A DNA stretch of 64,000 nt from Georgenia wutianyii (GTDB taxonomy: Bacteria; Actinomycetota; Actinomycetes; Actinomycetales; Actinomycetaceae). The stretch lies in the NCBI RefSeq assembly GCF_006349365.1, contig NZ_CP040899.1:2480001-2544000 (forward strand). Reading direction: 5' to 3'. Positions 8,445 through 17,541 of this stretch are shown one piece after another; the stretch's first letter is position 1; every line of letters starts with the position of its first letter. Under the pieces are notes generated by a model. It was given only the letters and a program-made list of their open reading frames with translations, ran no database searches and was not told the origin of the DNA. The position numbers and the translations under genes are program-made.

Positions 8445-10679
8445 TCAGGTGCGGTCGAGGAACTGGGCTCGCTCGGGGTCGAGCTGCTCGGTGATCGCCT
8501 GCCGCAGCGCCGGGTAGGCGGCGAGGGTGCGGTCCCGGTCGACGATCTTGCGGGCGTCCCAACGGGCCTTCTCGATGACCTTGGTGTCGGTGAGCACGCG
8601 CAGCAGCCGCAGCGAGCTGCCGTGGCCGGACTGCGCGGCGCCCAGGATGTCGCCCTCGCGCCGCTGCTCGAGGTCCACCTGCGCGAGCTCGAAGCCGTCG
8701 GTCGTCGCCTCGAACGCGCGCAGCCGGGCCATCGCCGGGGTGCCCTCACGCGCGGTGGTCCACGCGATGCACGTGCCCGCCCGCGAGCCACGTCCGATGC
8801 GTCCGCGCAGCTGGTGGAGCTGGGAGATGCCGAACCTGTCGGCGTCCATGATGACCATGACCGAGGCCTCGGGGACGTCGACGCCGACCTCGACGACGGT
8901 GGTCGTCACGAGCACCGGCACCTCACCGGAGGCGAACGCGGCCATCGCGGCGTCCTTCTCCTCCGGGGACATCCGCCCGTGGAGCTCCCCGACCCGGATG
9001 CCGTCCAGGGCGGGGTGCTCGCGCAGGATCGCGGCGACCTCGTCGACCGCCGCCAGCTGCGGCTTGCCGTTCCCGGCCGGGGCGACGGGGAGCGCCTGCG
9101 CCTCGCCGTCCTCAGCGGCCTCGTCGAGGAGCTCGGTCTCGACGTCGTCGCCCTCGGCGGTGATGCGGGGGCACACGACGTAGACGCGTCCGCCGTCCTC
9201 GATCTGCTCCCGCGCGAGCTCCCAGGTGCGCTGGGTCCAGCGCGGGTGGCCGGAGGGCGCGAGGAAGGTGCGGATGCCCGACCGGCCCGCGGGGATCTCG
9301 CGCAGGGTGGAGGTCTCGAGGTCGCCGAACACCGTCATCGCGACGGTCCGCGGGATGGGGGTGGCGGTCATGACGAGCAGGTGCGGGGTGACCGCCGCCT
9401 TGGCGCGCAGCGCGTCGCGCTGCTCGACGCCGAAGCGGTGCTGCTCGTCGACGACGACGAGCCCGAGGTCGGCGAACTGCACGCCCTCGGACAGCAGCGC
9501 GTGCGTCCCGATGACGATGCCCGCCTCCCCCGACGCCGCGGCGAGCAGCGCCTTCTTCCGGGCGGCGGCCGGCAGCGAGCCGGTGAGCAGCTCGACGCGC
9601 GTCGCGTCCTCCGCACCGCCGAGCATCCCGGCCTCGGCGAGCGGGCCGAGCATCGCCCGGATGGAGCGGGAGTGCTGCGCGGCGAGCACCTCGGTGGGTG
9701 CGAGGAGCGCGGCCTGTCCCCCGGCGTCGACCACCTGGAGCATCGAGAGGAGCGCGACGACGGTCTTGCCGGAGCCGACCTCGCCCTGGAGGAGCCGCTG
9801 CATCGGCCACGGCCGGGCGAGCTCGCCGGAGATCTCGGCGACCACCTCCTGCTGCCCCTCGGTCAGCGTGAAGGGCAGCCGCTTGGCGAACGTGTCCCGG
9901 ATCCCGCCGGCACGTGCCTCGCGAGCGGTCGCCGCCTCCGCCTCTGCCTCGGCCCGTCGCGCCGCGAGCGCGGTCTGGAGGACGAAGGCCTCCTCGTAGC
10001 GCAGCCGCTCCCGGCCCCGGCGCCAGTCCTCCTCGGTGCGGGGGTCGTGGACCAGGCGCAGCGCCTCGCGCAGCGTCGGCAGCCCGTCCCGCTCGAGGAT
10101 CTCGGTGGGCACGGGGTCGGGGACGTCGTCCTCGGTGAGGGGCTGCAGGACCGTCTGCACGGCGCCGCGGATGCGCCACGTGGGCAGCGCGGCGGTCGCG
10201 GCGTAGATGGGCGTGGGCCGGGACATCCGCTCCAGCGCGGCAGCCTTGTCCTCCTCGTCGTCGTCGTCGAAGAACTCGAAGCCGGGGTTCTTGAGCATGA
10301 GCTTGCCGCCGAAGCGCTCGACGGTGCCGGTGAACAGGCCCACGCGCCCGGCGTACAGGCGCCGCTCGCGGCTCGCGAGGTAGCCGTGGGCGCCGAAGAA
10401 CCGCAGCGTGATCTCGCCGCTGCCGTCGGTGACGGTGACGTCGAGCATCGAGATGCGCGGCTTGCGGGTGGGGCGCAGCGACGTGCGCGCGATCCGCGCG
10501 TTGAGGGTCACGTGGTCCCCGAGCGGCAGGTCACCGAAGTCGGTGAGCCGGCTCGGGTCGCCGTAGCGGCGCGGGTAGTGGCGGGCGAGGTCCCACCCGG
10601 TCTCCAGGCCGAGCTTCGCCAGCGCCTTGGCGGTGCGGTCACCCACGAGGCGCGACAAGGGTGTGCTCAACACGGTCAC
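8445..10679 (-). CDS. recG: ATP-dependent DNA helicase RecG
   Basis: Replication-fork and Holliday-junction helicase of 744 residues, which remodels stalled forks and branched DNA. An N-terminal wedge/OB-fold region (residues ~1-170) precedes the SF2 helicase core. Motifs are GEVGSGKTVV (Walker A), DEQHRFG (motif II), MTATPIPRT (motif III) and QLHQLRGRIGRG (motif VI). There is a Glu/Ala-rich insertion near residue 235. The GTG start overlaps the stop of the DAK2-domain gene (GTGA), so the two are translationally coupled, an arrangement common in actinobacteria. The 3' end abuts repeat array 1. Confidence 0.96.
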   Translation of the reverse strand: MTVLSTPLSRLVGDRTAKALAKLGLETGWDLARHYPRRYGDPSRLTDFGDLPLGDHVTLNARIARTSLRPTRKPRISMLDVTVTDGSGEITLRFFGAHGYLASRERRLYAGRVGLFTGTVERFGGKLMLKNPGFEFFDDDDEEDKAAALERMSRPTPIYAATAALPTWRIRGAVQTVLQPLTEDDVPDPVPTEILERDGLPTLREALRLVHDPRTEEDWRRGRERLRYEEAFVLQTALAARRAEAEAEAATAREARAGGIRDTFAKRLPFTLTEGQQEVVAEISGELARPWPMQRLLQGEVGSGKTVVALLSMLQVVDAGGQAALLAPTEVLAAQHSRSIRAMLGPLAEAGMLGGAEDATRVELLTGSLPAAARKKALLAAASGEAGIVIGTHALLSEGVQFADLGLVVVDEQHRFGVEQRDALRAKAAVTPHLLVMTATPIPRTVAMTVFGDLETSTLREIPAGRSGIRTFLAPSGHPRWTQRTWELAREQIEDGGRVYVVCPRITAEGDDVETELLDEAAEDGEAQALPVAPAGNGKPQLAAVDEVAAILREHPALDGIRVGELHGRMSPEEKDAAMAAFASGEVPVLVTTTVVEVGVDVPEASVMVIMDADRFGISQLHQLRGRIGRGSRAGTCIAWTTAREGTPAMARLRAFEATTDGFELAQVDLEQRREGDILGAAQSGHGSSLRLLRVLTDTKVIEKARWDARKIVDRDRTLAAYPALRQAITEQLDPERAQFLDRT

Positions 10680-12196
10680 TGGGCCCCCAGGAGGACGTCG
10701 GGTGCGGGCCGGCCGCCGTCGAGCAGGAGGACGTCGGCCTGCGGCGCCGTCTCGGCGACGACGGAACGCAGGGTGGCCTCGAGGGCCGCGCGGGCGGGCG
10801 TGCCCGGGGCGGCGTCGAGGCCGACGACGGCGGTGAGGAGCTCGTCGTCACGGTGCAGCAGCTCGCGGGCGACCTCCCCGGCCTCGGCGAGCCCGCAGCT
10901 CCTCGTGCGCAGGCGGGAGACGGCCTCGGCGGCGACGGCGAGGCGCTCCTGCGCCCCCGCCCCGGGCCGCTGATCGGCGACGACCGTGAGGACGGCGAGC
11001 TCCTCACGCGTGCCGGCGACGACGACCCGCTGGGCGTCGGGCAGCAGCGAGCCGACCTCGCGGGCGAGTGCCGCGGACGTCTCGTCGCAGGGCAGGAGGA
11101 GGACGTCGGGGGTGCCGGCGTCGACGATCGCCCGCTCCAGGCCGGCGGCGTCCGGATGGAGGACGAGGACCGCCCCGGTGGCGGCGAGCGGCGCGAGCAG
11201 GCCGGGCAGCCGCGTGCACGCGACGACGCCGGTCGGCGGCGCGGTGAGCGAGCGCACGCACACCTGCTCGGTGACGGCGGGGTCGGCGAGGACGGCGGCG
11301 GGGTCGTCGGTGTGGACGTGGACCTGCCACAGCCCGCGCTCGTGGCCGTCGCTGCCGCCGACGACGGCGAGGGACTCACCCACCGAGCCGAGCCGCTCGC
11401 GCAGCGCGGCCGCCTCCGGCGCGGTGGCGTGCAGGACGTACATCACCTCGAACGCGGCCTGCCCGCCGCGGGCGACGACACCCGCACCGAGCCCGCACAC
11501 CGGCCCGGCGGGGACCGGGCGCGGGGTTGACCACAGGCGTGCCAGCGCCTGCCTGGCGCGCGGTGTGTCGGGAGCGTCGTCGTCGGCGACGGCGGCGAGC
11601 GCGTCGAGCAGGATGACGTACCCGGCCGCGCCGGCGTCGACGACGTCGCTCTCGGTGAGGACGTCGAGCTGGCCGCGAGTGTCCGCCAGCGCCACGGCGG
11701 CGGCGCGCGCGGCGGACGTGGCGACCTCGGCGACCGTGCCGTCGGAGGCACCCAGCGCCGCCTCGGCGGCGGCGTCGGCGACGGTGAGGACGGTCCCCTC
11801 GACGGGCCGCGCGACTGCCCGGCGGGCCTCGTCGGCCGCCGCGCGCAGGGCAGCGGCCAGGAGCGGGCCGTCGAGCACGTCGTGGCCGGCGACGGCGCCC
11901 GCGAGGCCGCGCATGGCCTGGCTGAGGATGACGCCGGAGTTGCCGCGTGCCCCGACGAGCGCACCGCGCGCGGCAGCCGCGGTGAGCTCGGGGAGGCCGG
12001 CGTCCGCGCCGAGGGTGGACGCCGCACGCGCTGCGCCGGCGAGCGTGAGGACGAGGTTGGTGCCGGTGTCGCCGTCGGGCACGGGGAAGACGTTGAGCAC
12101 GTCGACCTGGCGGCGGACGGCGAGCAGCGACCGCAGCCCCTGCTCGAACCAGCGGCGCACGTGCGCCGGGCCGAGCACGGTGAGCGTCTCGGTCAC
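10676..12196 (-). CDS. DAK2-domain kinase (FakA / dihydroxyacetone kinase-like)
   Basis: A 506-residue protein with an N-terminal DAK2 nucleotide-binding domain (VPDGDTGTNLVLTL, GARGNSGVILSQ) and a C-terminal DegV-like/DAK1-like region. By homology with FakA it would phosphorylate exogenous fatty acids presented by a FakB/DegV protein; no FakB gene is nearby, so this is inferred. I chose the GTG preceded by AAGGGACGGAC over an upstream extension that runs into the rpmB promoter region. It is divergent from rpmB and overlaps recG by four bases. Confidence 0.85.
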   Translation of the reverse strand: MTETLTVLGPAHVRRWFEQGLRSLLAVRRQVDVLNVFPVPDGDTGTNLVLTLAGAARAASTLGADAGLPELTAAAARGALVGARGNSGVILSQAMRGLAGAVAGHDVLDGPLLAAALRAAADEARRAVARPVEGTVLTVADAAAEAALGASDGTVAEVATSAARAAAVALADTRGQLDVLTESDVVDAGAAGYVILLDALAAVADDDAPDTPRARQALARLWSTPRPVPAGPVCGLGAGVVARGGQAAFEVMYVLHATAPEAAALRERLGSVGESLAVVGGSDGHERGLWQVHVHTDDPAAVLADPAVTEQVCVRSLTAPPTGVVACTRLPGLLAPLAATGAVLVLHPDAAGLERAIVDAGTPDVLLLPCDETSAALAREVGSLLPDAQRVVVAGTREELAVLTVVADQRPGAGAQERLAVAAEAVSRLRTRSCGLAEAGEVARELLHRDDELLTAVVGLDAAPGTPARAALEATLRSVVAETAPQADVLLLDGGRPAPDVLLGAQ

Positions 12197-12276
12197 GTCC
12201 GTCCCTTCGGTAAGATCTGCTGCGACACAGGCTATAAGCCGCCGCCGACACGGCGGGGTGAGGTGTGTCGCACCGT

Positions 12277-12306
12277 TTGGGGCTGGCCTCAGGTGTCGGG
12301 TATCCT
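12277..12306 (+). promoter_or_regulatory. Probable rpmB promoter and leader
   Basis: TTGGGG at 12277 and TATCCT at 12301 are separated by 18 bases. The implied leader of about 100 bases contains a hairpin at 12331-12354 (arms GGTCCGGCAC and GTGCCGACC, one bulge) before the rpmB ribosome-binding site. Confidence 0.5.
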
Positions 12307-12411
12307 GCTGAGGTTGCCCTCCCGGGGGCCGGTCCGGCACCGAGTGTGCCGACCATGATGACCATCCACGATCACCCGGTCGTGTGCCAGCAAGAGATTC
12401 AGGAGAAGACC

Positions 12412-12609
12412 GTGGCTGCCACCTGCGACGTCTGCGGCAAGCACCCCAGCTTCGGCAAGAGCGTCTCGCACTCCCACGTGCGGACGAGCCGTCGGTGGAA
12501 CCCGAACATCCAGCGCGTGCGCACCAACGTGAACGGCACCGCCAAGCGGATGAACGTCTGCACCTCGTGCCTCAAGGCCGGCAAGGTCCAGCGCGCCACC
12601 AGCGCGTGA
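12412..12609 (+). CDS. rpmB: 50S ribosomal protein L28, zinc-ribbon form
   Basis: Large-subunit ribosomal protein of 65 residues. The core [17 protein letters not shown] is diagnostic for L28. Two CxxC pairs (CDVC near the N-terminus, CTSC near residue 51) make this the zinc-binding form rather than a Cys-free paralogue. The GTG start is supported by AGGAG seven bases upstream; an upstream in-frame ATG would add residues absent from the family. It is divergent from the DAK2-recG operon and followed by a strong terminator. Confidence 0.97.
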   Translation: MAATCDVCGKHPSFGKSVSHSHVRTSRRWNPNIQRVRTNVNGTAKRMNVCTSCLKAGKVQRATSA

Positions 12610-12645
12610 CCAGCCGCCCGGCCCACCGGGTGATCTGAGACCGCT

Positions 12646-12682
12646 CCGAAGGGCCGTCCGACATCGTCGGACGGCCCTTCGG
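12646..12682 (+). terminator. rpmB terminator hairpin
   Basis: A perfect 16-bp stem, CCGAAGGGCCGTCCGA, with a 5-base loop and its exact complement, 37 bases after the rpmB stop. No T-tract follows, as is common for GC-rich actinobacterial terminators. Confidence 0.85.
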
Positions 12683-12720
12683 CGTTGCCTCGACGGGGTG
12701 GGGACCGCGAGCATGTGCCG

Positions 12721-13260
12721 ATGCACACCCTCACGACCGAGCGGCTCACCCTGCGTCCCTGGACCGACGACGACGTCGACTTCGCCCTCGACCTCTACTC
12801 CCGCTGGGACGTGGTGCAGTTCCTCGGCACGGAGCCGCGGGCGATGACCGACCGCGAGGAGGCGGTGGAGCGGGTCGCTCGCTTCCGCGGCGCCGACGAC
12901 TCCCTCCACGGCGTCTGGCTCGCGACCCGCCGCACGAGCGGCGAGCGCCTGGGCACGCTCCTGCTCAAGCAGATCCCGGCCTCCGGGCCGGTCCTCCCGC
13001 TGGAGCCGTCCGGCGAGACGGAGATCGGCTGGCACATGCACCCCGACTCCTGGGGGCACGGCTATGCGACCGAGGCGGCCGGCCGGGTGCTCGAGCACGC
13101 GTTCGCCGGCGGTCTGGAGCGCGTCGTCGCGGTGACGAACCCCCGGAACACGGCCTCGCAGCGGGTGGCGCTGCGCATCGGGATGGAGCACCTGGGGCAG
13201 AGCGATCGCTTCTACAACGCCACGTGCGAGCTGTTCCTCGCCGAACGCCCGGCGGACTGA
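12721..13260 (+). CDS. GNAT family N-acetyltransferase
   Basis: A 179-residue acetyltransferase of the RimJ/RimL-like branch, transferring acetyl from acetyl-CoA to an amine. TERLTLRPW starts the fold, HPDSWGHGYATEAA holds the acetyl-CoA pyrophosphate-binding loop, and NPRNTASQRVALRIGM is the typical beta5-helix segment. An in-frame GTG lies six bases upstream, but ATG fits the family N-terminus better and neither has a clear Shine-Dalgarno sequence. The substrate is unknown. It follows the rpmB terminator, so it probably has its own promoter. Confidence 0.85.
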   Translation: MHTLTTERLTLRPWTDDDVDFALDLYSRWDVVQFLGTEPRAMTDREEAVERVARFRGADDSLHGVWLATRRTSGERLGTLLLKQIPASGPVLPLEPSGETEIGWHMHPDSWGHGYATEAAGRVLEHAFAGGLERVVAVTNPRNTASQRVALRIGMEHLGQSDRFYNATCELFLAERPAD

Positions 13261-13371
13261 GCGCTCTCAGGGACGCCCTTTTGCGGCTCCGCACCCCGCC
13301 GCACGGGGCGTCCGAGGGCGCCAGGGGGCGTCCCAGAGGGTCGTGGGCCTGGCCTGCTGCGGCACCCGCGC
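13261..13371. other. Intergenic space between convergent genes
   Basis: About 110 bases between the acetyltransferase and thiL stops. GGACGCCC at 13271 can pair with GGGCGTCC at 13306 or with a second copy at 13326, giving alternative weak terminator-like stems. No gene is visible. Confidence 0.4.
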
Positions 13372-14379
13372 TCAGGCGCGGAAGTGGTCCCAGCCGGGGG
13401 CGGTGACGTGGGCGGCGTCGGCGGGGCTCGGTACGACCCGCGGGCCGGCGGGTCCGGCCGCGCGGACCGTGCCGATCCTGCGGAACCCGGGCGGCAGCGG
13501 ACGGTCGGGCGCGAAGGTGGCGAGCAGTCCGTGGTCCTCCCCGCCGGTGAGCAGCCACGCGGCGGCGTCGGCGCCGAGCCTGCGGGCAACGGGCTCGAGC
13601 CGGGCGAGGTCGGGCGCGAGCGCCTCGGCGACGGGGTCGAGGAGGATCTCCACGCCCGACGCGCGGGCCATCCGCCCGGCGTCGCGCACGAGCCCGTCGC
13701 TCACGTCCATCATCGCCGTCGCCCCGGCGTCGGCCGCCTGCGGCCCGGCGGCGTAGGGGGGCGCAGGACGCAGGAAGGCGCCGACGACGGCCGCGGTGTC
13801 GGGGTCCCCGGTGTACGGGAGACCGGCCTCGAGGACGGCGTAGCCCGCCGCGGCCCTGCCCAGGGCGCCGGCGTGGGCGAGCACGTGACCTGGCCGAGCC
13901 CCGGAACGCAGCACCGGCGCCCGGCCCTCGAGGTCCCCGTGCACGGTGACGGCGACGACGACCCGCTCCCCCGCGCTGAGGTCCCCGCCGTCGACCCCGA
14001 CGCCGAGCGGCGCGCACTCCTCGGCCAGGCCGCGCGCGAGGTCGAGCAGCCAGGCCACGGGCGTCGTCGGGGGCAGGACGAGCCCGACGACCATGCTCGT
14101 CGGGAGGGCCCCCATGGCGGCGATGTCGGCGAGGTTCTGGGCGGCGGCGCGTGCCCCGACGTCACGGGCGGTGCCCCAGTCGCGACGGAAGTGGTGGCCC
14201 TCGACGAGGACGTCGGTCGAGACGACGAAGCGCCCGTCCGGTGCGGCGACGACGGCGGCGTCGTCGCCCGTGGGGACGAGCGTGGCGCGCCCGCGCGGCA
14301 GGAGCGGTGCGAAGCTCGCGATGAGCTCGGTCTCGGAGAGGTCGGCGACGACCGGCGCCTGGTCGGGGGAGCTCGTCAC
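13372..14379 (-). CDS. thiL: Thiamine-monophosphate kinase
   Basis: Phosphorylates thiamine monophosphate to thiamine pyrophosphate using ATP, the last step of the pathway. The 335 residues have the PurM/ThiL fold: PTGDDAAVV and FVVSTDVLVEGHHF form the ATP/Mg site, followed by AAQNLADIAAMGA, GVGVDGGDLSAG and MDVSDGLVRDAGRMA, all family hallmarks. The GTG start is six bases after TAGCGT with no Shine-Dalgarno sequence, suggesting a leaderless mRNA. No other thiamine gene is close, which is usual for thiL in actinobacteria. Confidence 0.96.
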   Translation of the reverse strand: MTSSPDQAPVVADLSETELIASFAPLLPRGRATLVPTGDDAAVVAAPDGRFVVSTDVLVEGHHFRRDWGTARDVGARAAAQNLADIAAMGALPTSMVVGLVLPPTTPVAWLLDLARGLAEECAPLGVGVDGGDLSAGERVVVAVTVHGDLEGRAPVLRSGARPGHVLAHAGALGRAAAGYAVLEAGLPYTGDPDTAAVVGAFLRPAPPYAAGPQAADAGATAMMDVSDGLVRDAGRMARASGVEILLDPVAEALAPDLARLEPVARRLGADAAAWLLTGGEDHGLLATFAPDRPLPPGFRRIGTVRAAGPAGPRVVPSPADAAHVTAPGWDHFRA

Positions 14380-14476
14380 GCGTCCACGCTACCCGGCGCC
14401 GGCCCGCCCCCTCCCCCGCCCACGGCGCGGCCAGCGGTGTGCGGGGAGGACCTCGCGCCGGGTTACCGTGAGGGAC

Positions 14477-14986
14477 GTGAGACGAGGCGCTGGTGTGACG
14501 GTGGCGGTGGCGGGGGTCGCGGTGCTCGGCGGGTGCGCGAGCCCGGTGACGGTCCCTCCAGGGCCGCAGGCGTCGGACCCGGTGTGCGCGGAGGTGCTCC
14601 AGCTGCTGCCCGGTGAGCTCGCGGGCGGCGCGCAGCGCTCGATCTCCAGCCAGGCCACGGCCGCGTGGGGCGAGGACCCAGCGGTGACGCTGCGCTGCGG
14701 CGTCGAGGTCCCCGGGCCGAGCACCGAGCGGTGCATCACGGTCGAGAACGGGGACTCCTCGGTCGACTGGCTCGCCCTCGAGGGCGACGACGAGACGGTG
14801 CCCGAGCACGCGCGCCTCGAGAGCGGCGCGTGGACGTTCGTCACCTACGGCCGGGTGCCGGCCGTCGAGGTCGTCGTGCCCACCGAGCGTGGCGGGGACC
14901 AGCCGACGGCGGTGCTCGTCGACCTCGCCCCCGCCGTCGAGCTCACCACCGCCGAGCGCCACTGCGTGGGCATCGGCGACGCCTGA
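14477..14986 (+). CDS. DUF3515 lipoprotein
   Basis: A 169-residue predicted lipoprotein. The N-terminus is a signal peptide ending in the lipobox LGGC (Cys at ~residue 20). The mature domain contains paired Cys (PVCAEVLQLLP, LRCGVEVPGP, ERCITV, ERHCVG) and a Trp-centred core typical of DUF3515, a family commonly found next to ddl or thiL in actinobacteria. Function is unknown. The GTG lies seven bases after TACCGT, a leaderless arrangement that decides it over the GTG nine bases upstream. It converges on ddl across a family B palindrome. Confidence 0.8.
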   Translation: MRRGAGVTVAVAGVAVLGGCASPVTVPPGPQASDPVCAEVLQLLPGELAGGAQRSISSQATAAWGEDPAVTLRCGVEVPGPSTERCITVENGDSSVDWLALEGDDETVPEHARLESGAWTFVTYGRVPAVEVVVPTERGGDQPTAVLVDLAPAVELTTAERHCVGIGDA

Positions 14987-14988
14987 CG

Positions 14989-15062
14989 GCGCGAGCGCGG
15001 GCACGACCGCCGAGCGCGGGTGGCACGCCGGGCGCGCTCGCGCGGTTCACCCGCGGTCGCGC
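14989..15062. repeat. Family B palindrome (19-bp spaced GCGCGAGCGCGGG)
   Basis: Two direct copies of CGAGCGCGGG spaced 19 bases are followed by degenerate inverted copies. The outer arms (14989-15001 and 15050-15062) pair at 12 of 13 positions. It lies exactly between convergent genes, so a bidirectional terminator role is likely. Related elements occur at 34086 and 34681. Confidence 0.65.
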
Positions 15063-15072
15063 CCGGGACGCC

Positions 15073-16242
15073 CTAGCGCAGGCCGACGGGCCGCTCGAGG
15101 GCGAGCTGGACGAGCTCGTCGACCAGCTCTGCGTAGCTCATCCCGCTCCGCTCCCACATGAGCGGGTACATGGAGAACGGGGTGAAGCCGGGCATCGTGT
15201 TGACCTCGTTGACCGTCACCGCGCCGGTGGGCGAGACGAAGAAGTCCACGCGGGCGAGGCCCTCGCACCCGAGGGCCTCGAAGGCCTCCGCGGCGAGCTC
15301 GCGCACCCGCGCGATGACGTCCTCGGGCAGCTCCGCCGGGCAGCTGAGCCGCACGTGCGCGGCGTCGATGTACTTGGCCTCGAAGTCGTAGAAGTCGTGG
15401 CCGGAGACGGCGATCTCACCGGGCAGCGCCGTGCGGGCGGGCTGGTCGCCGCGCCCCCCGAGGACGGCGCACTCGATCTCGCGCCCCTCGATCGCCGCCT
15501 CGACGATGACCTTGGGGTCGTGCCGCTGGGCCTCGGCGACGGCGGCGGCCAGGTCCTGGCGACTCTCCACCTTGCTGATGCCGAGGGAGGACCCGGCCCG
15601 GGCGGGCTTGACGAAGACCGGGAAGCCGAGGCTCTCGACGGCGTCGGTCGCGGCCTCCGGGTCGGTGCGCCACAGCCGCGGGGTGATGACGGTGTACGGG
15701 CCGACGGGCAGCCCGTGCCCGGCGAGCACGACCTTCATGTAGTGCTTGTCCATGCCCACCGCCGAGGCGAGCACGCCGGAGCCGACGTAGGGCAGGTGGG
15801 CGAGCTCGAGCAGGCCCTGGAGCGTGCCGTCCTCGCCGTAGGGTCCGTGGAGCACCGGGAAGACGACGTCGACCTCCCCCAGGCTCCGGGGCAGCTTGCC
15901 GTGCTCCGAGACGATGAGCTCGCGGTCGGAGGTCGCCATCGGCAGGACGACGTCGCCGGCCGCGCTGACCACCTCGGGCAGGTCGGAGCCGGCGATCGAG
16001 AGCATGTCGGGGTCGTCCGGGGCGAGCACCCACTGGCCCGAGGGCGTGATGCCGATGGGCAGGACGTCGTAACGCTCCCGGTCCAGGGCGCGCAGGACAC
16101 CGGCGGCGGTGGCACAGCTGATCGCGTGCTCCCCGCTGCGCCCTCCGAAGACGAGGGCGATCCGGGTGCGGCGCGGCGGGCCCTCGGTCGCGGTGGCGTC
16201 CGGGGTCGCGGCGGGGGTGGCGGGCGTGGGTGAGTCGCTCAT
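15073..16242 (-). CDS. ddl: D-alanine--D-alanine ligase
   Basis: ATP-grasp ligase of 389 residues joining two D-Ala for the peptidoglycan stem peptide. The N-terminal domain contains VFGGRSGEH; the ATP-grasp part has VFPVLHGPYGEDGTLQG, MDKHYMK, FVKPARAGSSLGISKV and VNEVNTMPGFTPFSMYP. The motif around KYIDAAHVRL has Tyr rather than Phe, as in D-Ala-D-Ala rather than D-Ala-D-Lac enzymes, though I would not rest specificity on that. The ~25-residue Pro/Thr-rich N-terminal extension is typical of actinobacteria. The ATG lies eight bases after TAGTCT. Confidence 0.96.
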   Translation of the reverse strand: MSDSPTPATPAATPDATATEGPPRRTRIALVFGGRSGEHAISCATAAGVLRALDRERYDVLPIGITPSGQWVLAPDDPDMLSIAGSDLPEVVSAAGDVVLPMATSDRELIVSEHGKLPRSLGEVDVVFPVLHGPYGEDGTLQGLLELAHLPYVGSGVLASAVGMDKHYMKVVLAGHGLPVGPYTVITPRLWRTDPEAATDAVESLGFPVFVKPARAGSSLGISKVESRQDLAAAVAEAQRHDPKVIVEAAIEGREIECAVLGGRGDQPARTALPGEIAVSGHDFYDFEAKYIDAAHVRLSCPAELPEDVIARVRELAAEAFEALGCEGLARVDFFVSPTGAVTVNEVNTMPGFTPFSMYPLMWERSGMSYAELVDELVQLALERPVGLR

Positions 16243-16356
16243 CGTTCGTGAGACTACCCGCGGGTGGCGCGACCGCCCTCCCAACCCGCCGCCTGAGCCC
16301 TCGGCCACCCTCCGGACACCGGCGGGCGTGTCGGTGCCACCGCATACGCTGGCCGG

Positions 16357-17502
16357 GTGAACGCGGACCTCAGCCCCAGCACGTACGCCGTCGTCGCCGG
16401 ACGCCCGGAGCGCACCGAGGGCGCGCCGGTCAACCCGCCGGTCGTGCTCTCCTCCACCTACGTCGGCCGCGGGGAGGTGCAGCCGGGGCGCCACGTCTAC
16501 ACCCGCCTCGGCACCGAGACCTGGGAGCCCTTCGAGGAAGCGCTCGCCGGTCTCGAGCGGGCGAGCGAGCCCGCGCTCGTGTTCGCCTCCGGCATGGCCG
16601 CGGTGAGCGCGGCGCTCGACCTCACCCGCCCGGGCAGCCGGCTCGTCGTGCCGCGCCACGCCTACCACGCCACCCTCGTCGCAGCGCACCGGCTGGCCGG
16701 GCGCAGCGCGGTCGAGGTCGTCGAGGTCGACATCGCCGACACCGCGGCCGTCCGCGCGGCCATCACCGGCGGTCCCACCTCCCTGGTCTGGGTCGAGACG
16801 CCGACCAACCCGATGCTCGAGGTCGCCGACATCCGCGAGGTCAGTGCGGCCGCCCACGCCGCCGGCGCGCTCGTCGCGGTCGACAACACGTTCGCCACGC
16901 CGCTCGCGCAGCGGCCGCTGGAGCTCGGTGCCGACGTCGTCGTCCACTCGGTGAGCAAGTACCTCTCGGGGCACTCCGACCTCATCCTCGGCGCCGTCGT
17001 CACCTCCTCGCGCGAGCTCTACGACGCCGTGCGCGCCACCCGGGACATCGTCGGCGGGATCGCCGGGCCGTGGGAGACGTGGCTCGCGCTGCGTGGCCTG
17101 CGGACCCTCGCCCTGCGCGTGGAGCGCTCGCAGGCCAACGCCGCCGAGCTCGCCCGGCGCCTCGCCGACCACCCCGACGTCGTCGCCGTCGGGCACCCGT
17201 CGCTGCCCAGCCACCCGCAGCACGAGCTCGCCGGCGCGCAGATGGAGGGCTACGGCTCGATCCTCACGCTGCGCCCGCGCGGCGGGCAGGCGGGGGCCGA
17301 CGCGCTCGCCGGCGCGGTCCGGCTGTGGGTGCCGGCCACGAGCCTGGGCGGAGTGGAGTCCAGCCTCGAGCGGCGCCGCCGGTTCGCCTCCGAGGCGCCC
17401 ACGGTCCCGGTCGACCTCCTGCGCCTGTCGGTGGGCATCGAGGACGTCGAGGACCTGTGGGCCGACCTCGCCCTCGGCCTCGCCGCGGCGGCGCGGGACT
17501 AG
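16357..17502 (+). CDS. Cys/Met-metabolism PLP enzyme (cystathionine gamma-synthase/lyase type)
   Basis: PLP-dependent transsulfuration-family enzyme of 381 residues. Recognisable are YTRLGTETWEPFEEALA (substrate/PLP phosphate region), FASGMAAVSAAL, ETPTNPMLEV, VDNTFATPL and HSVSKYLSGHSD, with the PLP-binding Lys. The C-terminus has the SLGGVESSLE motif. Whether it synthesises or cleaves cystathionine, or acts on another thio-amino acid, cannot be decided from sequence. The GTG follows TACGCT by six bases with no Shine-Dalgarno sequence, so a leaderless message is likely. It is divergent from ddl. Confidence 0.88.
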   Translation: MNADLSPSTYAVVAGRPERTEGAPVNPPVVLSSTYVGRGEVQPGRHVYTRLGTETWEPFEEALAGLERASEPALVFASGMAAVSAALDLTRPGSRLVVPRHAYHATLVAAHRLAGRSAVEVVEVDIADTAAVRAAITGGPTSLVWVETPTNPMLEVADIREVSAAAHAAGALVAVDNTFATPLAQRPLELGADVVVHSVSKYLSGHSDLILGAVVTSSRELYDAVRATRDIVGGIAGPWETWLALRGLRTLALRVERSQANAAELARRLADHPDVVAVGHPSLPSHPQHELAGAQMEGYGSILTLRPRGGQAGADALAGAVRLWVPATSLGGVESSLERRRRFASEAPTVPVDLLRLSVGIEDVEDLWADLALGLAAAARD

Positions 17503-17541
17503 CATCGGGATCCCGACGACGGCCAACAGGAAGGCACCACC

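Noticed and set aside
7061..8494. A 477-codon rightward frame spanning the ABC ATPase and array 1
   Set aside because: It is antisense to a well-defined ATPase and then runs through repeat units and a Pro-rich low-complexity stretch.
14989..15062. Riboswitch or T-box leader for ddl or leuC
   Set aside because: The structures lie at 3' ends or consist of simple palindromes; no T-box, TPP or other conserved riboswitch core was recognisable, and the leuC leader is too short.
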